Shown in pieces: positions 8,401-16,435 of a stretch of DNA of 64,000 nt (its first letter is position 1; each line of letters starts with the position of its first letter). The stretch is from Methanomicrobiales archaeon (GTDB lineage: Archaea > Halobacteriota > Methanomicrobia > Methanomicrobiales > JACTUA01). The stretch spans positions 326,304 through 390,303 of the forward strand of contig JACTUA010000001.1 of the NCBI GenBank assembly GCA_015660865.1, in the 5' to 3' direction. The position numbers were made by a program, and so were the translations under genes. Below the pieces are notes generated by a model. That model saw nothing but the letters and a program-made list of their open reading frames with translations, had not been told where the DNA came from and did not search any database.

Positions 8401-9078
8401 TTATTGTATCGAGCGAGCGAATTCCCGAACCTTCTCCGATGCACCGGCTTTGAGCGGAACCCCATGGCCGGAGAGGAGGATCCCGAAATCGAGCGCTGCG
8501 ATCTTCTTCACCGACTGCATCGCCCCTCTCATGTCGGGTGTGAACTGCGGTGGCGGTCCTTCGATCTTCACGCCTGTATACCTGATCAGATCGCCCGAGA
8601 AGAGCACCTTTGTTCCCGGATCGAAGAGGCAGATACTCCCCGGCGTATGGCCGGGGGTGTGGATACAGGTGAGGCCCGCGATGGTGTCGCCGTCCGCGAG
8701 GAGGATATCCGGTTGAAAGTCCGGGGTTCTGAAGAAGAGCCTCCCCATTACATTCATGAGCAGCCCCCGTGCGCCTTTCAGGGATGGCCGGGCCTTCTTC
8801 CCCGAGACGTAATCCGCATCTGCCTCATGGATGGCGACCCTGGCGCCGGACGCCTTCTTCAGTTCAACCACGTTTCCCGTGTGGTCGATATGGAAGTGGG
8901 TGAGGATGATGGTCGTTACATCCGATGGATTCTTCTGGAGCACGTTCCGCAGGTAGGCGAGGATCTGTGCACTGCCGTGAGGCAATCCGGTATCGATCAG
9001 GGTCAACCCGTCCCTGATTATGACATAGCAGTTACCGTTGATACCGTCAATCTGGTGAATGCCTGGTACGATCTCCAT
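8401..9078 (-). CDS. MBL-fold metallo-hydrolase
   Basis: A hydrolase of about 225 residues with the metallo-beta-lactamase fold. The metal-binding THFHIDHTG is followed by a HEAD segment, HTPGHTPGSICLF, FSGD and a final SGHG. This is the glyoxalase-II/hydroxyacylglutathione-hydrolase-like pattern of a broad family, and its substrate cannot be predicted. A minus-strand TATA (CCTTTATA, 9111-9118) puts the start site near 9088, supporting the ATG at 9078 (MEIVPG), with ATG 9096 possible. A longer open frame to 9237 overlaps the upstream gene and is judged non-coding. Confidence 0.82.
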   Translation of the reverse strand: MEIVPGIHQIDGINGNCYVIIRDGLTLIDTGLPHGSAQILAYLRNVLQKNPSDVTTIILTHFHIDHTGNVVELKKASGARVAIHEADADYVSGKKARPSLKGARGLLMNVMGRLFFRTPDFQPDILLADGDTIAGLTCIHTPGHTPGSICLFDPGTKVLFSGDLIRYTGVKIEGPPPQFTPDMRGAMQSVKKIAALDFGILLSGHGVPLKAGASEKVREFARSIQ

Positions 9079-9193
9079 GGTCACACTGGAGGGCATATGC
9101 TCGAGCAGGGTATAAAGGCTTACCGTCGCCCCATTCCTCAGGCTGGTATCACGAGCGACCGGGTGAAAATATGGCCGACCCCGTATCAGCCCT

Positions 9194-10309
9194 TCATCGG
9201 AGGATCTGCCAGAGGGCAAAGCCGATCTCGAGGGCAATGAGGATGATGATTACCCACTCGAGGAAGTTTGAGTGCTGGATGCGGACCTCGTCCGAGAGCA
9301 TCGAGTAGTTCTCCCGGATCACATCCATCTTCCGGCTCACGCTCTCGCTCCACTGGCCACTCCGGAGTACCCGTAAAGCGGTTGCATAGATCCGGGCATA
9401 ATAGACATCTTCCGTGACCTTGATCAGGTTATTGACCTTCTCGATGATCTCGGATATCCCGGCATAGGTCTCCATCTGTTTTGACATGATCGCATGGTAC
9501 TCGCGCATCCGGAAGAACTGCGACAGCCGCTCGGCTTGCTCGATATCATCATACATCTTCTCCATCTGGCGGGTCAACTCCCGGTCATAATACCGAAGCT
9601 CGAGGACCTGGACGTTCGCGAACTCGATCAGGTCGATGAGATCCGTCGAGGTCTCCGGGTTGCAGAGGAGGGCCGAGTCCCAGGAGAGCACTGCAAGGTC
9701 GGCCGGGGTGTAGCTGAGCGAATTCTTAAGGATCTCCTCCCGCACCAGGGGGGAGACCTCCGTCCTTTCTCCGATCATCAGGGGTACCGGATCGACGGAG
9801 TCGTCCCTCCTGTCGGTCACGTAGACCGTGTAATCCTCAAAGAAGTCCGGATCGATGGCAAATTGCCTGATGTGGGGCCTGATGATCTCCCCGAGCGTCT
9901 TGAGATACTGCACAAAGGAGTCTGAAAGGCCTTCCTGTCCGGCAAAGAGGAACGCAATATCCCCGAGCTCCGCGAAACCGGCGCCCCGGTCTTCATGCAC
10001 GAAACAGAAGCTGATCGCCCCGATATCATAGACCCGTGCGACAACCGCGAATTCAAAGGGCCTGCCACCACGCTCCACCCTGACCGGGTGCATGTGGATG
10101 GTGAGGGGCGGGTCCTCTATCATGATGGATTTCTGCCTGAGCCGGGTGAAACTCGTCCTCGCGGTGAAGTAACTCTGGGCGAGCTCCTGTTCCAGCCAGT
10201 CGAGGTCGATCTCCCTTCCTATATCGTAGATCCGATAAAAACGGGTCGAGATCAAGTCTTTTCCTACCGTCCCGGATGCCCTCGCTCCCTCTCTACAATG
10301 AACAACCAT
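9194..10309 (-). CDS. Rmd1/YagE family protein (DUF155), tail-anchored
   Basis: About 371 residues of the DUF155 family, known from yeast Rmd1 and bacterial YagE. The conserved N-terminal beta-rich half includes RVYDIGAISFCF and the central ELRYYDRELTRQ. A long helical part follows (about 240-345), and a single hydrophobic C-terminal segment (about 350-368) anchors the protein in the membrane. The molecular role of the family is unclear. A TATA-like GTTATTTACC sits only about 12 bases before ATG 10309, so translation may start at the in-frame TTG at 10255. Confidence 0.78.
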   Translation of the reverse strand: MVVHCREGARASGTVGKDLISTRFYRIYDIGREIDLDWLEQELAQSYFTARTSFTRLRQKSIMIEDPPLTIHMHPVRVERGGRPFEFAVVARVYDIGAISFCFVHEDRGAGFAELGDIAFLFAGQEGLSDSFVQYLKTLGEIIRPHIRQFAIDPDFFEDYTVYVTDRRDDSVDPVPLMIGERTEVSPLVREEILKNSLSYTPADLAVLSWDSALLCNPETSTDLIDLIEFANVQVLELRYYDRELTRQMEKMYDDIEQAERLSQFFRMREYHAIMSKQMETYAGISEIIEKVNNLIKVTEDVYYARIYATALRVLRSGQWSESVSRKMDVIRENYSMLSDEVRIQHSNFLEWVIIILIALEIGFALWQILR

Positions 10310-10446
10310 GGGGAAGGTAAATAACCCTTCTGGTAAAGTTCACCACATCGGATCGGAAGGAAGAAGGCCGGTCGCCGCGGGAGATCCGTCGATGCACCCT
10401 GATTCATCTGCAGGGCCGGGACGAGTATGGATGTATAAGGGGGTAT

Positions 10447-10725
10447 TCAGGTTGCCGAACGCTGGAGGACCACGCGGCCATTTGATGTGAGCGACAGTTG
10501 TATCCCGCTGTCGGATTTTCCAAAATCGAGGTATCTCCGGGCTAACAACTGGCGAACGCCGGTGCGGACCTTGCTCTCACTGTGGGTGGGAAGTAACTGG
10601 AGAACAACATGAGTGATGGAACAGCTTGGTTTCCCCGCGACTACCTGCAGTATCTCGATATGGGTCATATCCGGCACGAATGCCGGTGTCTTCGGTAACT
10701 CTGCCTTGGGTAATATTCCTGCCAT
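10447..10725 (-). CDS. Small winged-helix-like protein, unknown
   Basis: Started at the ATG at 10725 (MAGILPKAELP) it encodes 92 residues. The pattern of helices around ILQVVAGKPSCSITHVVLQL, with a following VRTGVRQLLARRYLDFG and a beta-hairpin-like end (GIQLSLTSNGRVVL), resembles a small winged-helix DNA-binding domain. That would suggest a transcription regulator, but it is an inference from pattern only. An upstream in-frame extension to 10818 lacks support. No family is recognised. Confidence 0.5.
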   Translation of the reverse strand: MAGILPKAELPKTPAFVPDMTHIEILQVVAGKPSCSITHVVLQLLPTHSESKVRTGVRQLLARRYLDFGKSDSGIQLSLTSNGRVVLQRSAT

Positions 10726-11059
10726 ACTGTCAACCTGGCAATAGAGAACACAGAGCTGAACTGAATGGACCCACAGAAGGCTGTCTGGGAATTTTTCCCG
10801 ATACCTGCCCCCTCCCAACCTGTGGATACAAACCGTTCAGCGCCTGTCGCCGCGGGATCCCCGGGGCGAAGGGCATCTATCCTCTTTCTGTGAACGAATC
10901 ACCAGAGAGTATTTGTCTTCTGAGGGGAAGTAACCATCCCTACCCTTTCCAGGGTCCCAGGGGAATTCCTGTACCAGGGCACCAGGACACCCACCTCCGC
11001 GGGAACCCTGCCCTTTCCCCAGCAATAAATACCTTCATCGTGTCGGACGCCCTTGATCT
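10726..11059. other. Intergenic region, divergent promoters
   Basis: About 330 bp between the divergent small regulator and aIF-1A. GC-rich open frames here look like shadows. The only element I can support is the TATA-like AATAAAT at 11025-11031, about 26 bases before a likely start site just upstream of ATG 11060. Confidence 0.5.
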
Positions 11060-11418
11060 ATGCCAACGGAGCTGATTGAATTCCGGGAAATCCAAAGAAG
11101 AACCATGATGCTGTCGATCCAAACGCAGTAGATGCCCAGGGCCTTCCGATCGTCCGTGTTCGGCTTCCCAAGAAATGGAATCGCGAGCAGTTCGCTTCTG
11201 CAGAGCTGATGATGGGGGCAAACCACATCCGTGTCCGGTGCTATGACGGCGTGACCCGGATGGGCAGGATCAAGGGGAAGATCAAGAAGAGGGTCTGGAT
11301 ACGCGAGGGGGATATCCTGATCGTGACCCCATGGTCCTTCCAGGACGAAAAGTGCGATATCTTATACCGGTACCTGCCGCCCCAGGTGGAGTGGCTCCGG
11401 CGGAACCGGTATATCTGA
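11060..11418 (+). CDS. Translation initiation factor aIF-1A, apparent frameshift near the 5' end
   Basis: The S1/OB-fold initiation factor that helps the small ribosomal subunit bind initiator tRNA. The aIF-1A pattern is clear in the frame ending at 11418: LPKKWNREQFASAELMMGAN, RVRCYDGVTRMGRIKGK, WIREGD, PWSFQDEK and VEWLRRNRY. That frame is closed by TGA at 11077-11079 and has no ATG, GTG or TTG before ATG 11209, which would delete the first OB strand. The well-placed TATA and ATG 11060 lie in another frame. Loss of one base between about 11063 and 11095 would join them. It may be a sequencing error, since the factor should be essential. Confidence 0.8.
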
Positions 11419-11501
11419 ACAGCCTCCCGGATACAAAGCTTCATCCATCCGGAGAGCCAATAAGATAATGCAGTTTTTCATAAGACTGTTTGAGTATAGC
11501 C

Positions 11502-11669
11502 ATGTATCGATCAGATTTTGGTGGCCGCAGAAACTTCGGCCCGCGTGAGATGACCAAGGTCATCTGTTCAGACTGTGGAAAGGAATGCGAAGTCCCCTTC
11601 AAGCCAACCGAGGGAAGACCTGTTTACTGCCAGGAGTGCCTGCCGAAACACAGGCGCCCCCGGTTCTAA
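11502..11669 (+). CDS. CxxC-x17-CxxC zinc-ribbon protein
   Basis: A 55-residue protein, too short for most gene finders. After an Arg/Gly-rich start (YRSDFGGRRNFGPRE) come C22-S-D-C25 and C43-Q-E-C46 with exactly 17 residues between the pairs, then a basic tail ending HRRPRF. This matches the small CxxC-x17-CxxC zinc-binding family frequent in methanogens. It probably binds one zinc ion and, with its basic ends, nucleic acid or the ribosome (inference). ATG 11502 starts directly after the preceding intergenic sequence with no clear Shine-Dalgarno site. Confidence 0.75.
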   Translation: MYRSDFGGRRNFGPREMTKVICSDCGKECEVPFKPTEGRPVYCQECLPKHRRPRF

Positions 11670-11733
11670 TCTCCTCATCTACCAATCTACCTTTTTATTT
11701 TCACGTTCCGGTTTCGTTTCTTTCTCTATCTGG

Positions 11734-12204
11734 TTACCCGACCCGGTAGCCGTGGCCCTCCAGGACCTTCTGGAGACGTGCCTCGATATCGGCGGACCAT
11801 TCCGGGATCTCCCGAAGAGCCGCTTCCCAGATCCCCCGTAATTCCGGGTTATCGGAATGGAGGGCAAGGGTACCGGTCACCTTCCCGATGAGGACCCCCT
11901 GAGAATCGAAGACCCGCATCACCACACACCGGTAGAACTTGCACTGGGCCGGGCTCGTCCCGTGTATGGTGCAGAGAATGTGTTCCCCGCTGGGGCGGAG
12001 GAACCGGCAGGCTGTGGGATGCTCATCCAGCCAGGTTGAGTCCAGGTAGATCTCCCTCTTGTCGTCATCGACGATTGCGGTGAAGGGTGTCCCGGTCGAG
12101 ACGGATTCGCATTCGAATTCGTAGGGCCCTACCTGGCGTTCGATGGCGATGTAATCGCCAAGGTACATGCAACAGGTCCCGCACATCCTGCAATGGAAGG
12201 CCAT
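11734..12204 (-). CDS. YkgJ-family cysteine cluster protein
   Basis: A 156-residue cytosolic protein of the YkgJ/Fe-S oxidoreductase-like family. The N-terminal CRMCGTCC (about 5-12), followed by Cys residues in ACRFL, LCTIHG and QCKFYRC, forms the typical eight-cysteine zinc- or iron-chelating cluster. The family function is unknown. It is a single gene, convergent with the zinc-ribbon gene at 11502. Length is typical. Confidence 0.8.
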   Translation of the reverse strand: MAFHCRMCGTCCMYLGDYIAIERQVGPYEFECESVSTGTPFTAIVDDDKREIYLDSTWLDEHPTACRFLRPSGEHILCTIHGTSPAQCKFYRCVVMRVFDSQGVLIGKVTGTLALHSDNPELRGIWEAALREIPEWSADIEARLQKVLEGHGYRVG

Positions 12205-12367
12205 GGATCTGCGATACTCTCTCTCCTGCAGGGATATGAAATAGCAGGAGATGCCGCGTGTTACCGGTTAACCCGGCTGATGCCGATCTCTTGGAGAGGT
12301 GGACATTCGTCCGGGTTCAGAAAAGGTGAAATTATTCCTGAATTCTCATAAACCGGCGGTTGAAGGA

Positions 12368-13045
12368 TTACTTCTCCCCGTTCACGATCTTCCCGTCCCG
12401 GAGCCGGATGATCCGGTCGAAGTACTCCTTGTGCCACTCCTCATGGGAGACCATCACGATCGTCTGCTGCATCTCCCTGTTGATCTCCTTGAAGAGGTTG
12501 AGGACCATGCGGGAGTTCTCGGTGTCCAGGTTGGCACACGGCTCGTCGGCGAAGAGGATGTCCGGCTTGTTCACGATGGCCCGGGCGACCGCGACGCGCT
12601 GCTGCTGGCCGCCCGAGAGCTCGCCCTGGAGGTGGGTGCGCCGGTCACAGAGCCCGATCTTCGAGAGGATATCGACGGTCGCGGCCTTATACTGCTGCTC
12701 GGTCCGGTCTGCCCGGAGCATGGCCGGCAGGGCGACGTTCTCCATCACCGTGAGCTCGGGGACGAGGGCGTAGTCCTGGAAGACGTACCCGAGCTTGTAG
12801 AGCCGGAACATCGTCTTCTCGTAGTCGGTGAGCCTGCTCACATCAGTCCCATCGATGAAGATGTCCCCCCCTGTCGGGGTGTCGAGGAGCCCGAGCATGT
12901 GGAGGAGCGTCGATTTGCCGCTCCCGCTCGGGCCCATGATCCCGACGAACTCGCCCTTCCCGATCTCGATATCGACGCCGTCCAGGGCCCTGACCTCGAC
13001 GTTCCCCATCCGGTATACCTTTCGTAAACCCTGCGTCCTGATCAT
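12368..13045 (-). CDS. MacB/LolD-type ABC transporter ATP-binding protein
   Basis: A 225-residue ATPase. Walker A is GPSGSGKST, the Q-loop region is YVFQDYALVPELTV, the signature LSGGQQQRVAVARA and Walker B ILFADEPCANLDT, with a switch His in VSHE. It belongs to the MacB/LolD/FtsE class that powers mechanotransmitting export rather than classic transport. It is the last gene of a three-gene unit with the permease (four bases upstream) and an S-layer-type protein. A role in cell-envelope export or remodelling is inferred. Confidence 0.92.
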   Translation of the reverse strand: MIRTQGLRKVYRMGNVEVRALDGVDIEIGKGEFVGIMGPSGSGKSTLLHMLGLLDTPTGGDIFIDGTDVSRLTDYEKTMFRLYKLGYVFQDYALVPELTVMENVALPAMLRADRTEQQYKAATVDILSKIGLCDRRTHLQGELSGGQQQRVAVARAIVNKPDILFADEPCANLDTENSRMVLNLFKEINREMQQTIVMVSHEEWHKEYFDRIIRLRDGKIVNGEK

Positions 13046-13049
13046 TTCG

Positions 13050-14264
13050 TCAGCCCCTCATGACATCCTGGATATTCTCGCGTGCAACCTTCCAGGCGGG
13101 GAGGTATCCCGCGATCACCGATGCGATGAACAGGATCAGGCCGTTTGTCGCGAGGTCGGAGAAGGTCACGTAGGGGGTCGCGGAGAATGTCGGGGTCACC
13201 ATGGGGTAGATCGTCATGTAGAGTACGAGGAGCCCGGTGAAGACGAAGCCCAACAGGATTCCGGTGGCCGAGAGGATGATGACCTGGAAGCCGTAGCTAT
13301 TCATGATGACCGTCTGGTCCACGCCGATCGCCTTGAGGATCCCGATCTGCCGCCTGTTGTTCAGGGTCTTGATCATGATCACGATGAAGAGCACCACGAC
13401 GGCGATGACGAGGCTCACGAGGAGCGAGATGAAGCCGATGATCGAGAAGCTCGCGAGGTTCCTCCCGAGGGACTTGTCCAGCACCTCGGACGAGGTCTGG
13501 ACCTTGTCCATCACGCCGTACTGGAGGAGCTCGTCCTTGACGAACTGGTCGGAGTACCCCGGCTTGACCTTCACCGTGATGTACGACGCCTTGTCCCCGG
13601 CAGTCCCGGTCACTCCCTGCATGTCGTCCCAGGAGGTGAGGACCCGGTCGTCCACCTCGAACTTCCCGGTCGAGAAGATCCCTTTCACCCGGTAGTCGCT
13701 GGTGAAGCCGTTCGCGTACTCGACTGTCACCGAGTCACCGACGCGAACCCCGCCGAGCGACGGGGAGTACTCGTCGGCCTCGAGGACATTGGGAGAGCCG
13801 GCCACGCTCGCCCCGATGATCATCTCACCCTTGTCATTCTCCCCGAGATAGCTCCCTCCGACCATCGTCATGTAGAGGGGGGAGACGTACTCCTCTTCCC
13901 GGGGCTGTATCGCATAGACCGTGGAGCCGAGGACCCTTCCCCGGAACTTCAGCGTCGCCCCCATCGTGTACTGGGGGGTGGCGCGTTCGACGCCCGGCAT
14001 CCCGTTGATCAGGTCAAGGGTTGTCCCGAGGTCGGTGATATAGGCATTGCCCTGCTTCGGTTCGATCAGGATGTTCGAGATCTGGTAGTCGACGACCGTC
14101 TTCGTGACATCCTGCCCGATCCCGTTCATCAGTGCGGGGAAGAAGATCATGTTGGTGAAGACCATGCTGATGATCAGCACATTGAGGAAGAGGCTCGACC
14201 GGTTCCCCCTGACGAGCGATCGCCATGCTAAAAAAAAGGCGACCTTCAGCTCTTTCTTACCCAT
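13050..14264 (-). CDS. MacB/FtsX-type ABC transporter permease
   Basis: A 404-residue membrane protein of the MacB/FtsX family: one N-terminal helix (about 20-42), a large outside domain (about 45-265) and three C-terminal helices. The conserved RRQIGILKAIGVD loop lies between the first two of these and the end reads GYLPAWKVARENIQDVMRG. It overlaps the S-layer-type gene upstream by 19 bases and is four bases from the ATPase gene, so the three are co-expressed. The substrate is unknown. Confidence 0.9.
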   Translation of the reverse strand: MGKKELKVAFFLAWRSLVRGNRSSLFLNVLIISMVFTNMIFFPALMNGIGQDVTKTVVDYQISNILIEPKQGNAYITDLGTTLDLINGMPGVERATPQYTMGATLKFRGRVLGSTVYAIQPREEEYVSPLYMTMVGGSYLGENDKGEMIIGASVAGSPNVLEADEYSPSLGGVRVGDSVTVEYANGFTSDYRVKGIFSTGKFEVDDRVLTSWDDMQGVTGTAGDKASYITVKVKPGYSDQFVKDELLQYGVMDKVQTSSEVLDKSLGRNLASFSIIGFISLLVSLVIAVVVLFIVIMIKTLNNRRQIGILKAIGVDQTVIMNSYGFQVIILSATGILLGFVFTGLLVLYMTIYPMVTPTFSATPYVTFSDLATNGLILFIASVIAGYLPAWKVARENIQDVMRG

Positions 14265-15514
14265 GGGAGGGCCCCGTCACCGTTCTTCTTCGGAAGGTAC
14301 CAGAACCGGTAAGCAACGATTCCGACGCCGATGATGACGAGGATCAGGAGGAGGTACCCCCCGGTCGAGTCCACGGGATCCACCCTGATCGACATCCCGC
14401 GGACCTCGGCGTGGGTCCCGAGGTCATCGACATAGCTGATGGTCAGGTTATACGTGTAGGTCCCGCCCTTCCCCCCGTCGAGCAGGAAGACGGCCGGTGC
14501 GTCGTTGCCCGGCTTGATCTTGCCGATGAACGACTGCTTCGTCCCGGTCATCGGCAGGTCAACCGTTGCAGCCACCTGCTTCGCATCGCCGGTCCCGGTA
14601 TTCTCGATCCTGATCGTGAGATCGAAGGGCTGGTTCTCGGCGACCCTGCGGGGGCTCGTATCCACGGAGACGAACCCGAGCTCACCCTTCCCTTTCATCA
14701 TCAGGTTGATGGCAGAGGTCTGGGTATGGAGGGTCCCGTCGACGGAGTTGTACTGGAGGGTAACCGGTACCTGGGTCAGGCCCGGATTGGTCGCCCTGTC
14801 GGAGAGGAGGACCAGGTCAGCGGTCTTCACCCGGCCGGAACCGATGAGGCCCAGGGAGTAGAGATCGCTCCCCTTCGGCGCCACCAGGGTGCTGACATTC
14901 CCGACCCTGAGGGTGACGTCCTCGGCGAGGAGCTGCCCGTCATTCCTCACGGTCAGGGTCACCGGTACCTCGTCGCCCGGATTCGCCGAGTCCGGGGTGG
15001 CGCTCTCGAGGACAAGGACCGCCTGCTTCTGGATCCCGATGGGAGAATCGACGTTGACCGGGATGGGGTACTTCACGCTCGTGCCCTGGGGGATCCGGAT
15101 CCAGACCTCGGGAAAGTACATGCCAGCCTGCAGGGGGGCCCTGATGAGGAAGGTGAGGGTCATGGACTGGGACGGGCCGAGGGCGCCCACATCCTGGAAG
15201 TTCCCCTCCAGCACGTCAACACCCTGCCCGTACATGAAGACCGATTCGACGAGGACCGTGACATCCTTCGTGCTCGTGGTGGTGACGGTGCTGCCCGTCA
15301 GGGTCTGGACTGTCGATTCCGTCTGGCTTGCCTGCCCGGCGGTGTTTGCGATGGTGATGGTGATGGTCCCCTGGTCCCCGGGGAGGAGGATGGACGGGGT
15401 CACCTGGTAGCTCCTGATGGTGACCGTGGGATCGGTCGTGTCTGCCGCCACCGCCGCGGGGATTGCCACAAGGATGAGGAGGAGGCACATCCACAACAAC
15501 ACTATCCTGTTCAT
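14246..15514 (-). CDS. Secreted COG1361/CARDB S-layer-type protein
   Basis: Started at ATG 15514, it has a signal peptide (MNRIVLLWMCLLLILVAIPA, cleaved after AVAA), about 340 residues of repeated beta-sandwich CARDB-like domains (PGDQGTITITIANT, PVTLTVRNDGQL, FDLTIRIENTG) and a C-terminal membrane helix (GGYLLLILVIIGVGIVAYRF) with a short basic tail. Such COG1361 proteins are encoded with MacB-like transporters in many methanogens and are probably the outside partner of the complex. A GGTG lies upstream of the start. An in-frame extension to 15643 is unlikely because it would bury the signal peptide. Confidence 0.82.
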   Translation of the reverse strand: MNRIVLLWMCLLLILVAIPAAVAADTTDPTVTIRSYQVTPSILLPGDQGTITITIANTAGQASQTESTVQTLTGSTVTTTSTKDVTVLVESVFMYGQGVDVLEGNFQDVGALGPSQSMTLTFLIRAPLQAGMYFPEVWIRIPQGTSVKYPIPVNVDSPIGIQKQAVLVLESATPDSANPGDEVPVTLTVRNDGQLLAEDVTLRVGNVSTLVAPKGSDLYSLGLIGSGRVKTADLVLLSDRATNPGLTQVPVTLQYNSVDGTLHTQTSAINLMMKGKGELGFVSVDTSPRRVAENQPFDLTIRIENTGTGDAKQVAATVDLPMTGTKQSFIGKIKPGNDAPAVFLLDGGKGGTYTYNLTISYVDDLGTHAEVRGMSIRVDPVDSTGGYLLLILVIIGVGIVAYRFWYLPKKNGDGALPWVRKS

Positions 15515-15764
15515 CTTGCACCAGCTTTCAATCAAAAGGAGCCTGATACCGCTCTGCCTGTTCTTTCCATTCTCCATGAACTGCCCTTCCGTGTAGATCC
15601 ATGAGTCTTGGGTGAGATCACAAAAAATCCTATTATTATTCACCCAGCTGGGTATGTATAGCTATCCCCGGCTGGTGCTGAGCGTTCCCAGCGTTCTGTG
15701 AAGGGATACCGGCCGGGTCTATCGCTCCATACCCTTATCCGCTTCTGCATGTTCTCTACTAGGT

Positions 15765-16118
15765 ATGCCAGAAGACGTGAACCAGCCGGCACCGAAGAGC
15801 CCTCCGCAGAGCCAGCTCTTCGTGTACGAAGAACCAGCGAGCCGGTTCGAACTGCTCGTCCGCATTCTCTACTGGATCCTCATCGGTATCGTCCTGGTGG
15901 TGTACGGAATCCTCGCCAAAATCTGCCTGATCATCCAGTGGTTTGTCATCCTGATCCTCGGACACCGGAACAAGGACCTGTCCGATTTCATACGGGGCTA
16001 CCTGGAGTATAGTGTCCATGTGACGCCCTACATAACATTCATGACAGACCGGCGGCCGGACGTCATGCCGGTGAAGGTGCGGATCTACGAGGAGTTCCCG
16101 GTGGAGGAGAAGACGTAA
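15765..16118 (+). CDS. DUF4389 membrane protein
   Basis: A 117-residue protein. The N-terminal 20 residues are Pro/Gln-rich, then YEEPASRFELLVRILYWILI leads into a long hydrophobic stretch forming two membrane helices (about 30-50 and 53-67). FIRGYLEYSVHVTPYITFMT and a charged tail follow. This matches the DUF4389 family, of unknown function, in which the FxxGxLxYxxRVxAY-like segment is conserved. A single gene between the S-layer exporter and tRNA-His. Confidence 0.75.
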   Translation: MPEDVNQPAPKSPPQSQLFVYEEPASRFELLVRILYWILIGIVLVVYGILAKICLIIQWFVILILGHRNKDLSDFIRGYLEYSVHVTPYITFMTDRRPDVMPVKVRIYEEFPVEEKT

Positions 16119-16204
16119 GGAATAATGCCACCCAAAGAGACCGGCTTTTTTTCTTCCCGAGAATCCGTGAAACCTGGAATGATGAAAAAACCGAACAATT
16201 CAGA

Positions 16205-16277
16205 GGCCGGGGCCGAGATTCGAACCCGGGTCGGGGGATCCACAGTCCCCTAGGATAACCAGCTACCCCACCCCGGC
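16205..16277 (-). tRNA. tRNA-His (GTG)
   Basis: On the minus strand the acceptor stem pairs GCCGGGG with CCCCGGC, followed by discriminator C. The anticodon stem GGGGA/TCCCC encloses CTGTGGA, anticodon GTG, reading histidine codons. The T-arm has GGTTCGAAT. The discriminator C is typical of histidine tRNAs. No CCA is encoded. Confidence 0.95.
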
Positions 16278-16435
16278 AAGAATATACCTTCTTCTTTGGC
16301 CGGCGAATCTGATAATAATATCCATTTCCCGTGCCTCGGGGGATGTGCATGGGGGCGGGGAATGGGCAGGTTTATGATGGTGCGAAGAAGAGTATCTTCA
16401 CCTTTTCACCGAGGACATACGATGGAGGCTGGATC

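Noticed and set aside
12828-14231. A 467-codon plus-strand open frame
   Set aside because: It lies opposite the MacB-type permease and ATPase genes, which have clear motifs. The product is an Asp/Glu/His/Gly-rich string typical of antisense frames in GC-rich DNA.
14225-15604. A 459-codon plus-strand open frame
   Set aside because: Antisense shadow of the S-layer-type gene with its signal peptide and repeats; the translation has no domain and biased composition.
16331-16435. N-terminal extension of aIF5B
   Set aside because: No Shine-Dalgarno site and atypical residues; GGAGG before ATG 16436 and the family's short N-terminus support the later start.
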